Shown: piece by piece, positions 48,950-59,980 of the stretch
How positions within the stretch are numbered: the stretch's first letter is position 1
Layout: every line of letters begins with the position of its first letter
Assembly: GCA_964529305.1 (NCBI GenBank)
Contig: CAZGUX010000031.1
Span: 36,173-100,172, forward strand
Length of the DNA: 64,000 nt
From: CAZGUX01 sp964529305
GTDB taxonomy: Bacteria > Acidobacteriota > Terriglobia > Bryobacterales > Bryobacteraceae
Reading direction: 5' to 3'
Program-made: the position numbers and the translations under genes
Notes under the pieces: generated by a model
Seen by the model: the letters and a program-made list of their open reading frames with translations, nothing else
Databases searched by the model: none
Told to the model about the DNA's origin: nothing

Positions 48950-50134
48950 ATGACCGATCGACGAGGATTCCTCGAGCGCATCGCAGCGCTGCCGGTGGTA
49001 GGTCCGCTCTTTGCCGGAACTCGCGTGACAGCGCCCGCCGGCCGCGACTTCCTCCGCGAACTCAACGTGCGTCCCATCATCAACGCGGCCGGCTCGTACA
49101 CCATGTTCACCGGGTCGCTGCTGCGGCCGGAAGCCGTCCGCGCGTATGAGAGTATGTCGAAGCGGTTCGTCCGCCTTGACGAGCTACATGACGCCGTGGG
49201 AAAGCGAATCGCCTCGCTTCTGGGGGTCGAGGCCGCCATGGTCCCCTCCGGCTGCGCGGGCGCCCTGCTGGCGGGCACCGCCGCGTGCATTACCGGCAAG
49301 GACCCCGAGAAGATCACCAAGATTCCTCACATTCCCGGTATGAAGAATGAAGCGATCGTGCAAAAGAGCCATCGCTTCCCCTATGACCACCTGGTCCGCG
49401 CGTGCGGCGTCAACCTGATCGAGGTCGAAACGCGCGACGAGCTCGAGCGCGCCATCTCGCCCCGAACGGCACACCTCCTCTTTCTCAACAAGGCGGAACC
49501 GCAAGGGCGCATCACGGCGGAGGAGTTCGTCGCTCTCGGGAAGAAGCACGGCGTCCCTACGTTCAACGATGCCGCGGCGGACGTGCCGCCGCTCGAAAAC
49601 CTCACGCGGCCGATCAAGGCTGGGTTTGACCTGATTGGCATTTCCGGCGGGAAATGCATCCGCGGCCCGCAGAGCGCGGGGCTGCTGCTGGGCCGAAAAG
49701 ACCTGATCGAAGCAGCCCGCCTCAACGGCCCGCCGAACAGCGATACCATCGGCCGCGCCTCCAAGGTCAACAAGGAAGAGATGGTTGCCATGATGGTGGC
49801 GGTCGAGATCTTCCTCAAGGAGGATCACAAGGCGCTCTATCGCGATTGGGAGCGGAGCATCGAGATCATTCAGAAGCAGGCGGCCTCCGTTGCTGGCGTC
49901 AGCGCGGAGCGCTTCATGCCGGAAATCGCGAATCAGACGCCGCATCTCCGGGTGACGTGGGATTCGAAGATCCGCTTCACTCCCAAAGAGGTGATGCAGA
50001 AGCTTCGGGAAGGCGAGCCTTCGATCGAGTTGGTGCCCGGGCCGTCGGCGGGCATCGAGATCGCCTCGCACACGTTGCAGCCCGGCGAGCCTGAGATCGT
50101 TGGCCGCCGCCTTCGGGATATCCTGAAGTCCTGA
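48950..50134 (+). CDS. Exported SelA-like PLP-dependent enzyme (D-glucosaminate ammonia-lyase/DgaE-like)
   Basis: 394 residues. Twin-arginine leader (TDRRGFLERIAALPVVGPLFA) before a fold-type-I PLP domain: VPSGCAGALLAGTAACITG, FNDAAADVPPLENL, and the probable Schiff-base lysine in GISGGKCIRGPQSAGLL (about 239). The family (L-seryl-tRNA selenium transferase-like, including DgaE) carries out ammonia-lyase or related reactions on amino acids or amino sugars. It is flanked by a deacetylase-like gene and RidA, which fits a route that removes acetyl and amino groups. Tat export suits a PLP protein that folds before transport. Confidence 0.8.
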   Translation: MTDRRGFLERIAALPVVGPLFAGTRVTAPAGRDFLRELNVRPIINAAGSYTMFTGSLLRPEAVRAYESMSKRFVRLDELHDAVGKRIASLLGVEAAMVPSGCAGALLAGTAACITGKDPEKITKIPHIPGMKNEAIVQKSHRFPYDHLVRACGVNLIEVETRDELERAISPRTAHLLFLNKAEPQGRITAEEFVALGKKHGVPTFNDAAADVPPLENLTRPIKAGFDLIGISGGKCIRGPQSAGLLLGRKDLIEAARLNGPPNSDTIGRASKVNKEEMVAMMVAVEIFLKEDHKALYRDWERSIEIIQKQAASVAGVSAERFMPEIANQTPHLRVTWDSKIRFTPKEVMQKLREGEPSIELVPGPSAGIEIASHTLQPGEPEIVGRRLRDILKS

Positions 50135-50182
50135 CCGATCCCTCTGATCCGCGGCCGGAAGGCTGCGGACCCGTGAACACAA

Positions 50183-50629
50183 ATGAAACCTACACGCCGA
50201 AAACTCGTCTCCTCCGCGCTTGCCGCCGGAGCCCTCGCAGCTCCGGCCGCGGCGCAATCCGGCCGGCGCGTCAAGCAGGTGCACTATCGGGGCGCCAAGC
50301 CGGCAAAGACGCCGCTATACTCGGAAGCCATTTCGTACGGCGATCTCGTCTTCATTTCGGGCCACGGAGTCAACAAGGTCTTGGGGGTTCAGGGACAGAC
50401 CAAGGCCGTTCTCGACGAGATCGAAAAGGCATTGCAGGCCACCGGGTCGTCGATGGACAAGGTGCTCAAGTGCAATGTGTATCTCAAGACCCTGGACGAT
50501 TACAAAGCGATGAACGAGACCTACCTCGGACGCTTCGGCGAGCAACCCCCGGTGCGGACGACGGTCGCGGTCGCTGGCATTCCGCTGGACGGATGTCTGG
50601 TCGAGATCGATGTCATCGCTCACCGCTGA
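50183..50629 (+). CDS. Exported RidA-family protein
   Basis: 148 residues. Twin-arginine-like leader (PTRRKLVSSALAAGALAAPAAAQ), then a YjgF/RidA domain (about 40-148): LYSEAISYGDLVFISGHGVN, TKAVLDEIEKALQATGSSMD, KVLKCNVYLKTLDDYKAMN, PPVRTTVAVAGIPLDGCLVEIDVIA. RidA deaminates reactive enamines/imines made by PLP enzymes. The strictly catalytic Arg (RTT) is present. It follows the PLP enzyme by 48 bp in the same direction. Confidence 0.85.
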   Translation: MKPTRRKLVSSALAAGALAAPAAAQSGRRVKQVHYRGAKPAKTPLYSEAISYGDLVFISGHGVNKVLGVQGQTKAVLDEIEKALQATGSSMDKVLKCNVYLKTLDDYKAMNETYLGRFGEQPPVRTTVAVAGIPLDGCLVEIDVIAHR

Positions 50630-50645
50630 GGCGGCGCAAAGCGAT

Positions 50646-51335
50646 CTACCGGTCCACCAGACGCAGCCGGCCGAACTTCTCGGGCGTGTGATACGACGGC
50701 ACATCGATCTTCTGCCAGGTAATGTACTTGCGGCTCGGCGGCGCGCCTTCGATCCGGTACAGATTCATCCGTAGTTCGTTCCCGGCCTCCGCTGTCCGCG
50801 GATCGATCCCCTTCCACGGGATCTGCATCTCGCAATACCAGATTCTTCGCTCCCGGTCGATACGGGTCTTGTACTTCATCCGCGAATCCCACAGCCAGTC
50901 GATGGTCAGCCCGGGTTTGTTCTTGTCCACATCCAGGTCGACAAACTCGCCTTGGGGGGTCACTTCGAACTCTTTGTACAGGTTGATGTTCTTGAGGTCG
51001 TGCCCGATGAAGACCTCCACGACGTCAAACTCCCAGATGCCCCAGGTCTCCTTCTCGGGCGTCGGCCTGGGGGTCAGGTGGAGCGTCTCGTACCGGCTGG
51101 TAAACAGGAAGTAGAGGTTCTCGCGGGTCCACCGGCTGCGGATCTCGGTGCGAGCCTCCGGTTGCGGTTTCCCCCACGGGTCGTTGGACGCGACGACGCC
51201 CTGGACCTTCCATTGGGACGCCTCCGGGTCTGCGGACGGAGCAAAGTCCGTCTCGATCCGATAGCTCTTCATCACCCCCGGACTCTGGGCGGCCAGCATA
51301 CCGGCAAGCATCAACAGGCAAACCACGGAACGCAT
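50646..51335 (-). CDS. Secreted carbohydrate-binding family 9-like protein
   Basis: 229 residues. Signal peptide (MRSVVCLLMLAGMLAAQ). The core follows the CBM9-like/DOMON-like pattern: WTRENLYFLFTSRYETLHLT, WGIWEFDVVEVFIGHD, YKEFEVTPQGEFVDLDVDK, WYCEMQIPWKGID, MNLYRIEG. Such proteins bind sugars or heme; no ligand can be assigned. Convergent with RidA (17 bp gap). Confidence 0.78.
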   Translation of the reverse strand: MRSVVCLLMLAGMLAAQSPGVMKSYRIETDFAPSADPEASQWKVQGVVASNDPWGKPQPEARTEIRSRWTRENLYFLFTSRYETLHLTPRPTPEKETWGIWEFDVVEVFIGHDLKNINLYKEFEVTPQGEFVDLDVDKNKPGLTIDWLWDSRMKYKTRIDRERRIWYCEMQIPWKGIDPRTAEAGNELRMNLYRIEGAPPSRKYITWQKIDVPSYHTPEKFGRLRLVDR

Positions 51336-51398
51336 CTCTCGACGTTATCATTTGACGGCGGCGTTCGCGACGGGAGCATCATAGAAACAGAAGCCCCG

Positions 51399-52115
51399 AT
51401 GAGCGCTCCAGCCCTCGAGTTGATCGACGTCTCGAAGACGTACCAAAGCAATGGTTTGCACGTGGAAGCTTTGAACTCCGTGTCCCTGTCGCTCGCTCCC
51501 GGGACCATCACGGCGCTCCTCGGCCGGAGTGGCTGCGGCAAGACGACCCTCCTGAATCTGGCCGGCGCCATGGATTTCCCGACTTCGGGGGAGGTCCGGA
51601 TCGACGGTGTTTCCACGGCCGCAATGTCGGAGACCGACCTGACCGCCCTGCGCCGCAACCGGATTGGGTTCGTTTTTCAGTTTTTCCAGTTACTGCCGAC
51701 CATGACCGTTCTGGAGAACGTCGAACTTCCCCTGCTGCTGGCCGGCCGGAGCCGTTCGCGCGAGCCCGCTCTGGAACGGTTGCGGTGGGTCGGACTCGAG
51801 GACAAGGCCGGCGCTCTGCCTCACCAGCTTTCCGGCGGCCAGATGCAGCGGGTAGCCATTGCCCGCGCTCTGGTGCACTCACCGCGCCTACTGATCGCCG
51901 ACGAGCCAACGGGCAATCTCGACTCGGCCCTCGGCGCCGGCGTGCTGGACTTGATCGAACGCAGCGCGCGCGAATTGGGCGTCACCGTCCTGATGGCCAC
52001 CCACTCCCTGGAAGCCGCCTCCATCGCCGGCCGCCAGGTGCACCTTCGTGACGGCCGCACGGTCGATTCGAATCGGCCCGATCTCGAGCCGAGGCTTCCC
52101 AGGGCCGCATTATGA
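51399..52115 (+). CDS. ABC transporter ATPase, LolD/MacB-like
   Basis: 238 residues from the ATG at 51399. Walker A GRSGCGKTT, Q-loop VFQFFQLLPTMTVLENVELPL (typical of LolD/MacB), signature LSGGQMQRVAIARAL, Walker B LLIADEPTGNLDS. It drives an FtsX-type permease encoded by the next gene, with which it overlaps by four bases (ATGA). Substrate probably lipoproteins, lipids or a peptide, by analogy. Confidence 0.9.
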   Translation: MSAPALELIDVSKTYQSNGLHVEALNSVSLSLAPGTITALLGRSGCGKTTLLNLAGAMDFPTSGEVRIDGVSTAAMSETDLTALRRNRIGFVFQFFQLLPTMTVLENVELPLLLAGRSRSREPALERLRWVGLEDKAGALPHQLSGGQMQRVAIARALVHSPRLLIADEPTGNLDSALGAGVLDLIERSARELGVTVLMATHSLEAASIAGRQVHLRDGRTVDSNRPDLEPRLPRAAL

Positions 52116-54631
52116 ACGCTTCCGCCCGCCTCTTGAAGTCGTTCATCCTGCGCCCGCTGCGTCAGGATCGTATCCGGACTTTGTTAACCGTCATTTCAGT
52201 GGCGCTGGGCGTCGCGGTCGTGATCGCGATCGATCGGGCCGGCGTCGCCGCGACGGGCTCGTTTCAATCCTCGCTCCAGACGCTGGTCGGCAAGACCGAC
52301 CTGGAAATCACCGCGCCGGGCGGCGTCGACGAAACCGTTCTCGGCCGCCTGGTGTCGTTGCCGCGCAACGTCCGATTCTCTCCGGTGATCGAAGCGACGG
52401 CCACGATTCCGGCGCTGGGCTCGGTGACCGTCTACGGCGTCGATCCCTTCGCGGCCCCCGTCAGCGAAGGCCGGCCGGGCCGCGACATTGCGCCTGCCGG
52501 GCCGGCTTTTCTCGCGATCTCCTCCTCGCTTGCGAGCCGTCTGCATCTGAAGCAGAAGGATACGGTCGTGCTGCGGTTCGACGGCACGCCGGCCCGATTC
52601 CACATTGGCGCCGTCATTCCGGTGTCGAGCAAATCCGCCGAGTTCGCCGTCGCCGACCTGGCCGACCTGCAGCAGGCGCTCCAACGCTTCGGCAGGCTCG
52701 ACCGGATCGACGTGTTCGTCTCGAAGAGCGAACCCTTCGAGGCGGTGGAACGGGAACTGCGCCAGGTCTTACCGGAGACCTACGCCCTCGACCGGCCGGG
52801 CGCGCGCAGCGAGGAGAACCAGCGCATGCTCCGCGCGTTTCGCTGGAATCTCCGCGTGCTGAGCTATATCTCCCTCGTGGTGGGAGCGTTTCTCATCTAC
52901 AACACCATCTCGATTTCGGTGGTGCGCCGGCGGGCGGAAATCGGGGTCCTCCGGGCCGTCGGGGCCTCGCGGGGCATGGTGCTCGGACTGTTCCTGGCGG
53001 AGGCCGTGCTGCTGGGTCTGGCGGGCTCACTGGCCGGGATTGTCCTCGGCCGATTTCTGGCCGAAGGCGCCGTCGGGCTGATCGGGCAAACCGTCAACGC
53101 GCTCTATACGAGCAGCAAGCCGGCCGCCATCGAACTCACCTGGCCATCCGCTCTCATCGCCTTATCCACCGGCATGGCGGTTTCGGTGCTGTCCGCCCTA
53201 TCGCCCGCGTTTGATGCCATGTCCATCACGCCCACCGCGGCGATGGCTCGCGGTGGATTCGAGGTCGAGGGCCGCCTCGCCTGGAAGCGGCGTTTGGCCG
53301 GCGCCGCCGGATTGGCTTTGTTCTCGCTACTGGCCGCTCGCGGCGAGGCGATCGACGGCAAGCCGGTCTGGGGATATGTCGCGACGTTTCTGGCGATCGC
53401 TTGTGCCGCGCTGGCCGCCCCCGCTGTTGTCCTCGCGATCCATCGCATCAGCCGCAACGCGGTCCGCCGCGCGTTCGGAGTCGAGGGACTGCTCGCCGCT
53501 CGCGGGTTAGTCGCCTCGCTGCCGCGGACCTCCGTGGTGGTAGGAGCGCTCGCGACCGCGATCGCCATGATGGCTTCGGTCGGCATCATGGTCGGTAGTT
53601 TCCGCGAGACCGTACTCGTCTGGCTCGACTATCAACTGCGGGCCGATCTGTACATTCGGGCCGCCGGACGTCCCGCCGCCGGCCAGTATCCGCCGCTCCC
53701 GCCAGAAATCGGGGACACGCTCCGTTCTGTCCCCGGGATCGCCGCCCTCGACACGTTCAGCGGGATGGAGTTCCGCTACGGAGGCGTGCGCGCCACCATG
53801 GCCGGGCAGGACATGACGGTGGTTCGCAGGCACGGCCGTTTCCGCTTCCTCGACGGCGATCGCGACGAGATCCTCTCCTCCCTTCCCAACCACGACCGCG
53901 TGATCATCAGCGAACCGTTTGCCAACAAGCACAGACTTCGAACCGGCGATTCCATCGACCTGCCCGTAGGCGAGCGCCGTGCGCGCTTTCGGATCGCCGG
54001 CGTTTACTACGAGTACTCGAGCGAGTTCGGCTACGTCCTGATGGACGGGTCGACGTGGAATCGATACCTGCCAGACCGTCCGGCAACCAACCTCGCCGTT
54101 TACCTGGAGCCTTCCGCGGACAAGGAAGCCGTCCGCCGCGAAGTGCAGCGGCGCACGGCGCAATGGAAAATGTTCATGGCCGACAATCGGACGTTGCGCG
54201 AAGGGGCGGTGCTAATTTTTGACCGAACTTTCGCCATCACGTACGCGCTGGAAGCTGTGGCGATCCTGGTGGCCATGCTCGGGGCCGCGAATTCGCTGCT
54301 GGCCCTGGTACTCGACCGCCGGCGCGAGATCGGCATGTTGCGGTTCCTGGGCGCGGCCCCTGGCCAGATCCGCCGCATGATTCTCGTCGAAGCGGGGTTT
54401 GTCGGGCTGCTGGCGAACCTGCTTGGGATGGCCTTGGGGTTCGTGCTGTCCCTGCTGCTGATTCATGTCATCAATAAGCAAAGCTTCGGATGGACGATCC
54501 AGTTTCACCCGCCCTTCGGATTGCTCGCCGGCGCAGCGGCCTCGATCCTGATCGCGACCATCCTGGCGGCGCTCTACCCGGCGCGCGTCGCGGCGAGGCT
54601 CGACCCGATCGAAGTCGTCCATATGGAGTAA
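52112..54631 (+). CDS. FtsX-like permease with two FtsX domains
   Basis: 839 residues. N-terminal helix (about 24-44), a large MacB-PCD-like periplasmic domain, three-helix FtsX block (about 252-390, with RRRAEIGVLRAVGASRGMVL), a middle helix pair (about 395-450), a second periplasmic domain (about 500-680), and a final FtsX block (about 705-839, DRRREIGMLRFLGAAPGQIRRM ... AALYPARVAARLDPIEVVHME). This ten-helix, two-domain form is like the permeases of lipoprotein- or toxin-export ABC systems. Partner ATPase is the gene just upstream. Confidence 0.9.
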   Translation: MNASARLLKSFILRPLRQDRIRTLLTVISVALGVAVVIAIDRAGVAATGSFQSSLQTLVGKTDLEITAPGGVDETVLGRLVSLPRNVRFSPVIEATATIPALGSVTVYGVDPFAAPVSEGRPGRDIAPAGPAFLAISSSLASRLHLKQKDTVVLRFDGTPARFHIGAVIPVSSKSAEFAVADLADLQQALQRFGRLDRIDVFVSKSEPFEAVERELRQVLPETYALDRPGARSEENQRMLRAFRWNLRVLSYISLVVGAFLIYNTISISVVRRRAEIGVLRAVGASRGMVLGLFLAEAVLLGLAGSLAGIVLGRFLAEGAVGLIGQTVNALYTSSKPAAIELTWPSALIALSTGMAVSVLSALSPAFDAMSITPTAAMARGGFEVEGRLAWKRRLAGAAGLALFSLLAARGEAIDGKPVWGYVATFLAIACAALAAPAVVLAIHRISRNAVRRAFGVEGLLAARGLVASLPRTSVVVGALATAIAMMASVGIMVGSFRETVLVWLDYQLRADLYIRAAGRPAAGQYPPLPPEIGDTLRSVPGIAALDTFSGMEFRYGGVRATMAGQDMTVVRRHGRFRFLDGDRDEILSSLPNHDRVIISEPFANKHRLRTGDSIDLPVGERRARFRIAGVYYEYSSEFGYVLMDGSTWNRYLPDRPATNLAVYLEPSADKEAVRREVQRRTAQWKMFMADNRTLREGAVLIFDRTFAITYALEAVAILVAMLGAANSLLALVLDRRREIGMLRFLGAAPGQIRRMILVEAGFVGLLANLLGMALGFVLSLLLIHVINKQSFGWTIQFHPPFGLLAGAAASILIATILAALYPARVAARLDPIEVVHME

Positions 54632-54643
54632 CCGTGGACAGGA

Positions 54644-54913
54644 CTACAGAGGTCGTGCCTGGGGCGGAACTAGTTTCAGGATCTCGTCGAACACGCGCGC
54701 GGCTTTAGCGAGTGCATCCTCCGCCTCTTTCTGATCGATCTCTCGGGCCGCTCCCGGATAGCGAAATTGCGAGGCATACTCGGACAAAGTTGCGCCGTCC
54801 AGTACGACCGGCTGCAGGGAAGGCTCAAACTCCAGACACTGATGGCCCAGTTCTCCTAGGGCATGGGTCTTTTGAACGCGTACTTCGTCAAACAACAAGG
54901 GCGGCGGCGTCAT
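54644..54913 (-). pseudogene. Truncated HEPN-domain gene (toxin half of an MNT/HEPN module)
   Basis: 89 codons. VRVQKTHALGELGHQCLEFE, then LSEYASQFRYPGAAREIDQKEAEDALAKA and FDEIL match the C-terminal half of HEPN proteins (the 'KTHDL..L', 'Y...RYPG' and final helix blocks). The first half, with the catalytic RxxxxxH region and 'QQ.EK.LKA' helix, is missing. The start ATG (54913) is formed where the nucleotidyltransferase remnant ends, implying a deletion that joined the two. Confidence 0.7.
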
Positions 54914-55229
54914 AGAGCACTCTTCCCTCCCTGACGGCCGTCGCCGGCAGAGAGCCCGTCACATACCGCGCTCGTTGTTCAAAATCACTTAGCCGCCAGG
55001 GCAAAACATCACATCCCACGCCAACTCCGAACAGCTTCCGAATCCTCGAAGATCTCAAAGGCCGGAGGTGGTTTGACGCGTGAGCAAGAAGCGCGACGCT
55101 GCCGTCGTTCCCACTCAACATCGTCGGCCAATCGCGCACCTCCTTTGACTTGCGAGGATACAGCCAACCCTTTTCGGGCGGTCCTGATTCAATTTTCACT
55201 CCTCCTGAAGGCTTTCTCTCCGCCTCCAA
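54888..55229 (-). pseudogene. Decayed minimal nucleotidyltransferase (MNT) of the MNT/HEPN module
   Basis: The last third reads CDVLPWRLSDFEQRARYVTG, then SLPATAVREGRVLYDAA, the typical C-terminus of MntA-type nucleotidyltransferases ('VDVV.WT..EFE.R......L..TVLREGRVLY'). The catalytic GSxxxGxxxxxSDxD segment that should precede it is absent from all frames. The upstream 70 codons look random. With the truncated HEPN gene it forms a dead toxin-antitoxin unit. Confidence 0.65.
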
Positions 55230-56726
55230 TCACCGCCAGACCTTCACCTTCGGCCACAACTCAGCCACCGTCACCTTGAGGTTCCGGCAAATCAGAATAT
55301 CGAAGTTCTCGTAGGGCATCGCCAGCGGATGCCCCACGCGCGGCCCAGTTTCCACGCTCTCGAACAAGCGCTGCACGCTCTGTTTCCGCCTGCCCAGGAC
55401 GATCAGCACTTCTCCCGAGTAATCCCGCGGCCCCCAGAAAAAGTAGTTCTGGTGCCCGCTGATCGCCTTCGGCAACCCTAGCCTCGGGCCGAAAAAATCG
55501 ATTGCCCCGGCTTCTCCGTAGTTTCCGGCGAAGATGGCCGCTTTCCGGCGTTCTGCCTCCGGCAGGGCGTGATACACCTTCGCCACCGCTTCCACCATTT
55601 CCGGCCATCCGAACATGTCACCGTAGTCCTGCTGCAGCGGTCCGGTGTGCGCCACTTCGGTCTTGGGCGGCCGAAATCGAATGGCGTCCCGATACCAGAG
55701 GAGCGTTTCCACGGGCAGCACCGGAATCACGAACGGGACCAACGGCAGGGTCGTGATCACGATCAAGGCCGGCAGCCCCGCCCGCACCAGGAGCGACGGG
55801 AATCGCGAGCAGAACACGCCTCCCGCCGCCAGCAGCATCGGGTAGGCCGGCAGCAGGTAATAGTGCTTCCCTTCGAGCGCGATCATGATCGCCAGCAGGC
55901 ACAGATAGGTCCAGGCCATCCACTGCGAGGAACGGTCTCGCAGGAGATGCCACAGGCCGCCTCCCCACACCAGAACGGACAAAGGCGAGAGAAGCAGGAT
56001 CTGCTGCCCCAGAAATTCGAGCGGGTTGAGAACCACGTTCTTGCCCGAGTTCTTGACGTTGGCGAGCATCTCGAGCGTCGGCCACCCGTGCCGGATCTGC
56101 CACACCACGTTCGGCAGAGCCAGCGCCGCCGCGACGGCAACACCGGCCCACAGCCACCGTTCGCGCAACACTCCCGCCTGCCGTCCGAGTAGCAGGCCCA
56201 GAAGCAGCGCAATGCCAAAGAACGCAGTCGCGTGCTTGTTTTCAAGGCCCAACCCCAGCGCCGCGCCGGCAGCCAGCCACCAGCGGGGATTCCCCCGCAT
56301 GGCGGCCAGCGCCGCCGAAACGGCGCCCATCCAGAACAGCGGTTCGAACGCGTTCATGGTCATCAGTTTGTCGACGCCGAGGAAGCCCAGCCCCATCGTG
56401 GCGCACAGACAAGCGAGCGTCACCGCGAACGCTCCTCCGCCCAACTGCAACGCGAGCATGCCCGTCAGCAGCACCTTCAGCGCCGCCGCGATCGCCGGCA
56501 GGACGCGGATGCCCAGCACCGATTCGCCAAACAGGTTCCGCCCCAACCAGGCATAGACAGCCACCAGCGGTGCGTGGTCGACATACCCCCAATCCAGGTG
56601 TTCGCCACAGGCCAGGAAGTACAACTCGTCGCGAAAGTACCCGTAGCGATGGCCGGTGGCGAGGTGCGCAACCAGGACGGCCAGCGCAAAGATTCCCGCA
56701 ATTCGCCGCGGATCATTCGCTATCAT
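55230..56726 (-). CDS. GT39/ArnT-like membrane glycosyltransferase
   Basis: 498 residues, about ten to twelve transmembrane helices. N-terminal Asp motif typical of the fold in YFRDELYFLACGEHLDWGYVDHAPLVA (D38-E39, and D54-H55). ENKHATAFFGIALLLGLLLG and HYYLLPAYPMLLAAGG follow the PMT/ArnT layout. The C-terminus is a soluble domain (AIFAGNYGEAGAIDFFGPRL, HQNYFFWG). Transfers a sugar from a polyprenyl-phosphate donor to a protein or lipid acceptor; acceptor unknown. ATG at 56726 chosen; an in-frame GTG four codons upstream is possible. Confidence 0.85.
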   Translation of the reverse strand: MIANDPRRIAGIFALAVLVAHLATGHRYGYFRDELYFLACGEHLDWGYVDHAPLVAVYAWLGRNLFGESVLGIRVLPAIAAALKVLLTGMLALQLGGGAFAVTLACLCATMGLGFLGVDKLMTMNAFEPLFWMGAVSAALAAMRGNPRWWLAAGAALGLGLENKHATAFFGIALLLGLLLGRQAGVLRERWLWAGVAVAAALALPNVVWQIRHGWPTLEMLANVKNSGKNVVLNPLEFLGQQILLLSPLSVLVWGGGLWHLLRDRSSQWMAWTYLCLLAIMIALEGKHYYLLPAYPMLLAAGGVFCSRFPSLLVRAGLPALIVITTLPLVPFVIPVLPVETLLWYRDAIRFRPPKTEVAHTGPLQQDYGDMFGWPEMVEAVAKVYHALPEAERRKAAIFAGNYGEAGAIDFFGPRLGLPKAISGHQNYFFWGPRDYSGEVLIVLGRRKQSVQRLFESVETGPRVGHPLAMPYENFDILICRNLKVTVAELWPKVKVWR

Positions 56727-56752
56727 GGAAGTTCCCACCTAGTTATCCGCTC

Positions 56753-58552
<1,800 letters not shown>

Positions 58553-59863
58553 CTACTGGCCGGTCGCCGGCGCCTGTTCGCGCACGCGTTCCGGTGTGGC
58601 GGGAATCCGGTTGATCAACTGGTTGGGCGCGTTCTTCCGCTTTCGCAACTCGAAGGCGTCATACAGCAGCCCGCGCGCGGTGCGGGACTCGTATTGCAGC
58701 CGCCCGCCGTCGATGCGGACGATCTGGAACAGTTGCGTGTCTTCCGCCTTTCGCGCCATCCAGTCCAGCTTCTGGTTTTGGTACATTTTCGGGCCGGACA
58801 CAGAGACGACATACACGGTGCCGCTCTTGCCGCCGCGCGTGTTCGTGCCGGTGATCAGATTGCTTCGCGCATAGGTGTGGTCGTGCCCTTGCAGCACCAG
58901 GTCGACTTTGTGTTTGTCGAAGACCGGCTGCCAGGTCTCCCGCAGTTCTTTGTTGTCGCGCGATCTGGCCGCGGAGAAGATCGGATGGTGGAAGCTGATC
59001 ACGGTCCACAGGTTCGGGTTATTCGCCAGGGTCTTGTCCAGCCACTCCGCTTGCTCCTGATGCCGCTCGTTGGAGTTCAGCGCGATCATCCGGACCCCCT
59101 GGATGTCCACGAAGTAACAGGTTTCCTCCAGCCCAGGGACGCCGTTTTCCGGTAGCGTGAACTGCGCCCGCCAATGTCCCGTGATCAGGCGCCGGTTGCC
59201 GTCGCGGCGGTCGTATTCATGGTTGCCGGGGACGGGAAAGCTGGGCATGGTCGAATGAATCCACCCGCCGGCCTGAAACCACTCGCCCCATTCCGCATCG
59301 GCGCTGCCGCGGTTGACCAAGTCCCCGGCATGGACAAAGAAGTGCGCGTCGGTGGCCTTCGCGTACCCCATCCTGACCACCCGGGACCATAGCGAGAAAA
59401 TGTCGTTCTGCGCGTCTCCCACATAGAGAAACGTCACCGGATCCGGCTTGTTACTGGCGGTGCGAAATTGCAGCCACTCGCTCCAATTGTGTCCGTCGCC
59501 GACTCGGTAGGCGTATAGCGTATTCGGCTGTAGGCCGGTGAGCTGTGCGGAGTGGATAAGGGCTTCTCCGGAGTTGCTGGTGAACGTGTCGGTTCGCGCC
59601 GGAACGTCGGTCGACCGCTTGGCGAACTCCGGCCCGTCACCGGCTTCGGCGACTTGCGCCTTTGCGCGGTTGACGGTGGTGTCCGTACGCCAGGTCACAC
59701 TGGCGGATGTGGCGGGATCGCCAGTCCAGGTGAGAATGACACGATCGGGCTGCGCCGAAGGCAGATACGCCCGCCCGGAGACCGCTCGTACGCCGGCGCC
59801 CTGCCGCCATGCGGCGAGTAACAGGCAGACGCCTGCCAGGACAGTCAGTATTCGGATTCTCAT
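58553..59863 (-). CDS. Secreted purple-acid-phosphatase-like metallophosphoesterase
   Basis: 436 residues. Signal peptide (MRIRILTVLAGVCLLLAA). An N-terminal FN3-like PAP domain (about 35-135: PDRVILTWTGDPATSASVTW, LTGLQPNTLYAYRVG) precedes the calcineurin-like catalytic domain with YVGDAQND (where most have GDxG), HAGDLVNRG, PGNHEYD, SFHHPIFS and GHDHTYAR. Hydrolyses phosphoesters outside the cytoplasm. Shares no spacing with typA: their stop codons abut tail to tail. Confidence 0.88.
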   Translation of the reverse strand: MRIRILTVLAGVCLLLAAWRQGAGVRAVSGRAYLPSAQPDRVILTWTGDPATSASVTWRTDTTVNRAKAQVAEAGDGPEFAKRSTDVPARTDTFTSNSGEALIHSAQLTGLQPNTLYAYRVGDGHNWSEWLQFRTASNKPDPVTFLYVGDAQNDIFSLWSRVVRMGYAKATDAHFFVHAGDLVNRGSADAEWGEWFQAGGWIHSTMPSFPVPGNHEYDRRDGNRRLITGHWRAQFTLPENGVPGLEETCYFVDIQGVRMIALNSNERHQEQAEWLDKTLANNPNLWTVISFHHPIFSAARSRDNKELRETWQPVFDKHKVDLVLQGHDHTYARSNLITGTNTRGGKSGTVYVVSVSGPKMYQNQKLDWMARKAEDTQLFQIVRIDGGRLQYESRTARGLLYDAFELRKRKNAPNQLINRIPATPERVREQAPATGQ

Positions 59864-59980
59864 GATTGTACTCTTCAGACTAGCGGATCGCCGGTTTCAG
59901 TGCGATGACGTGGGAGTACCAGGACAAGTACCCCTATTCAACGCGCTCGCATGCGGATATAGTATTGGTTCTTAAGGATC

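Noticed and set aside
54490..54708. Small plus-strand ORF overlapping the permease end
   Set aside because: Frame-shifted shadow of the FtsX gene with no own ribosome-binding site.
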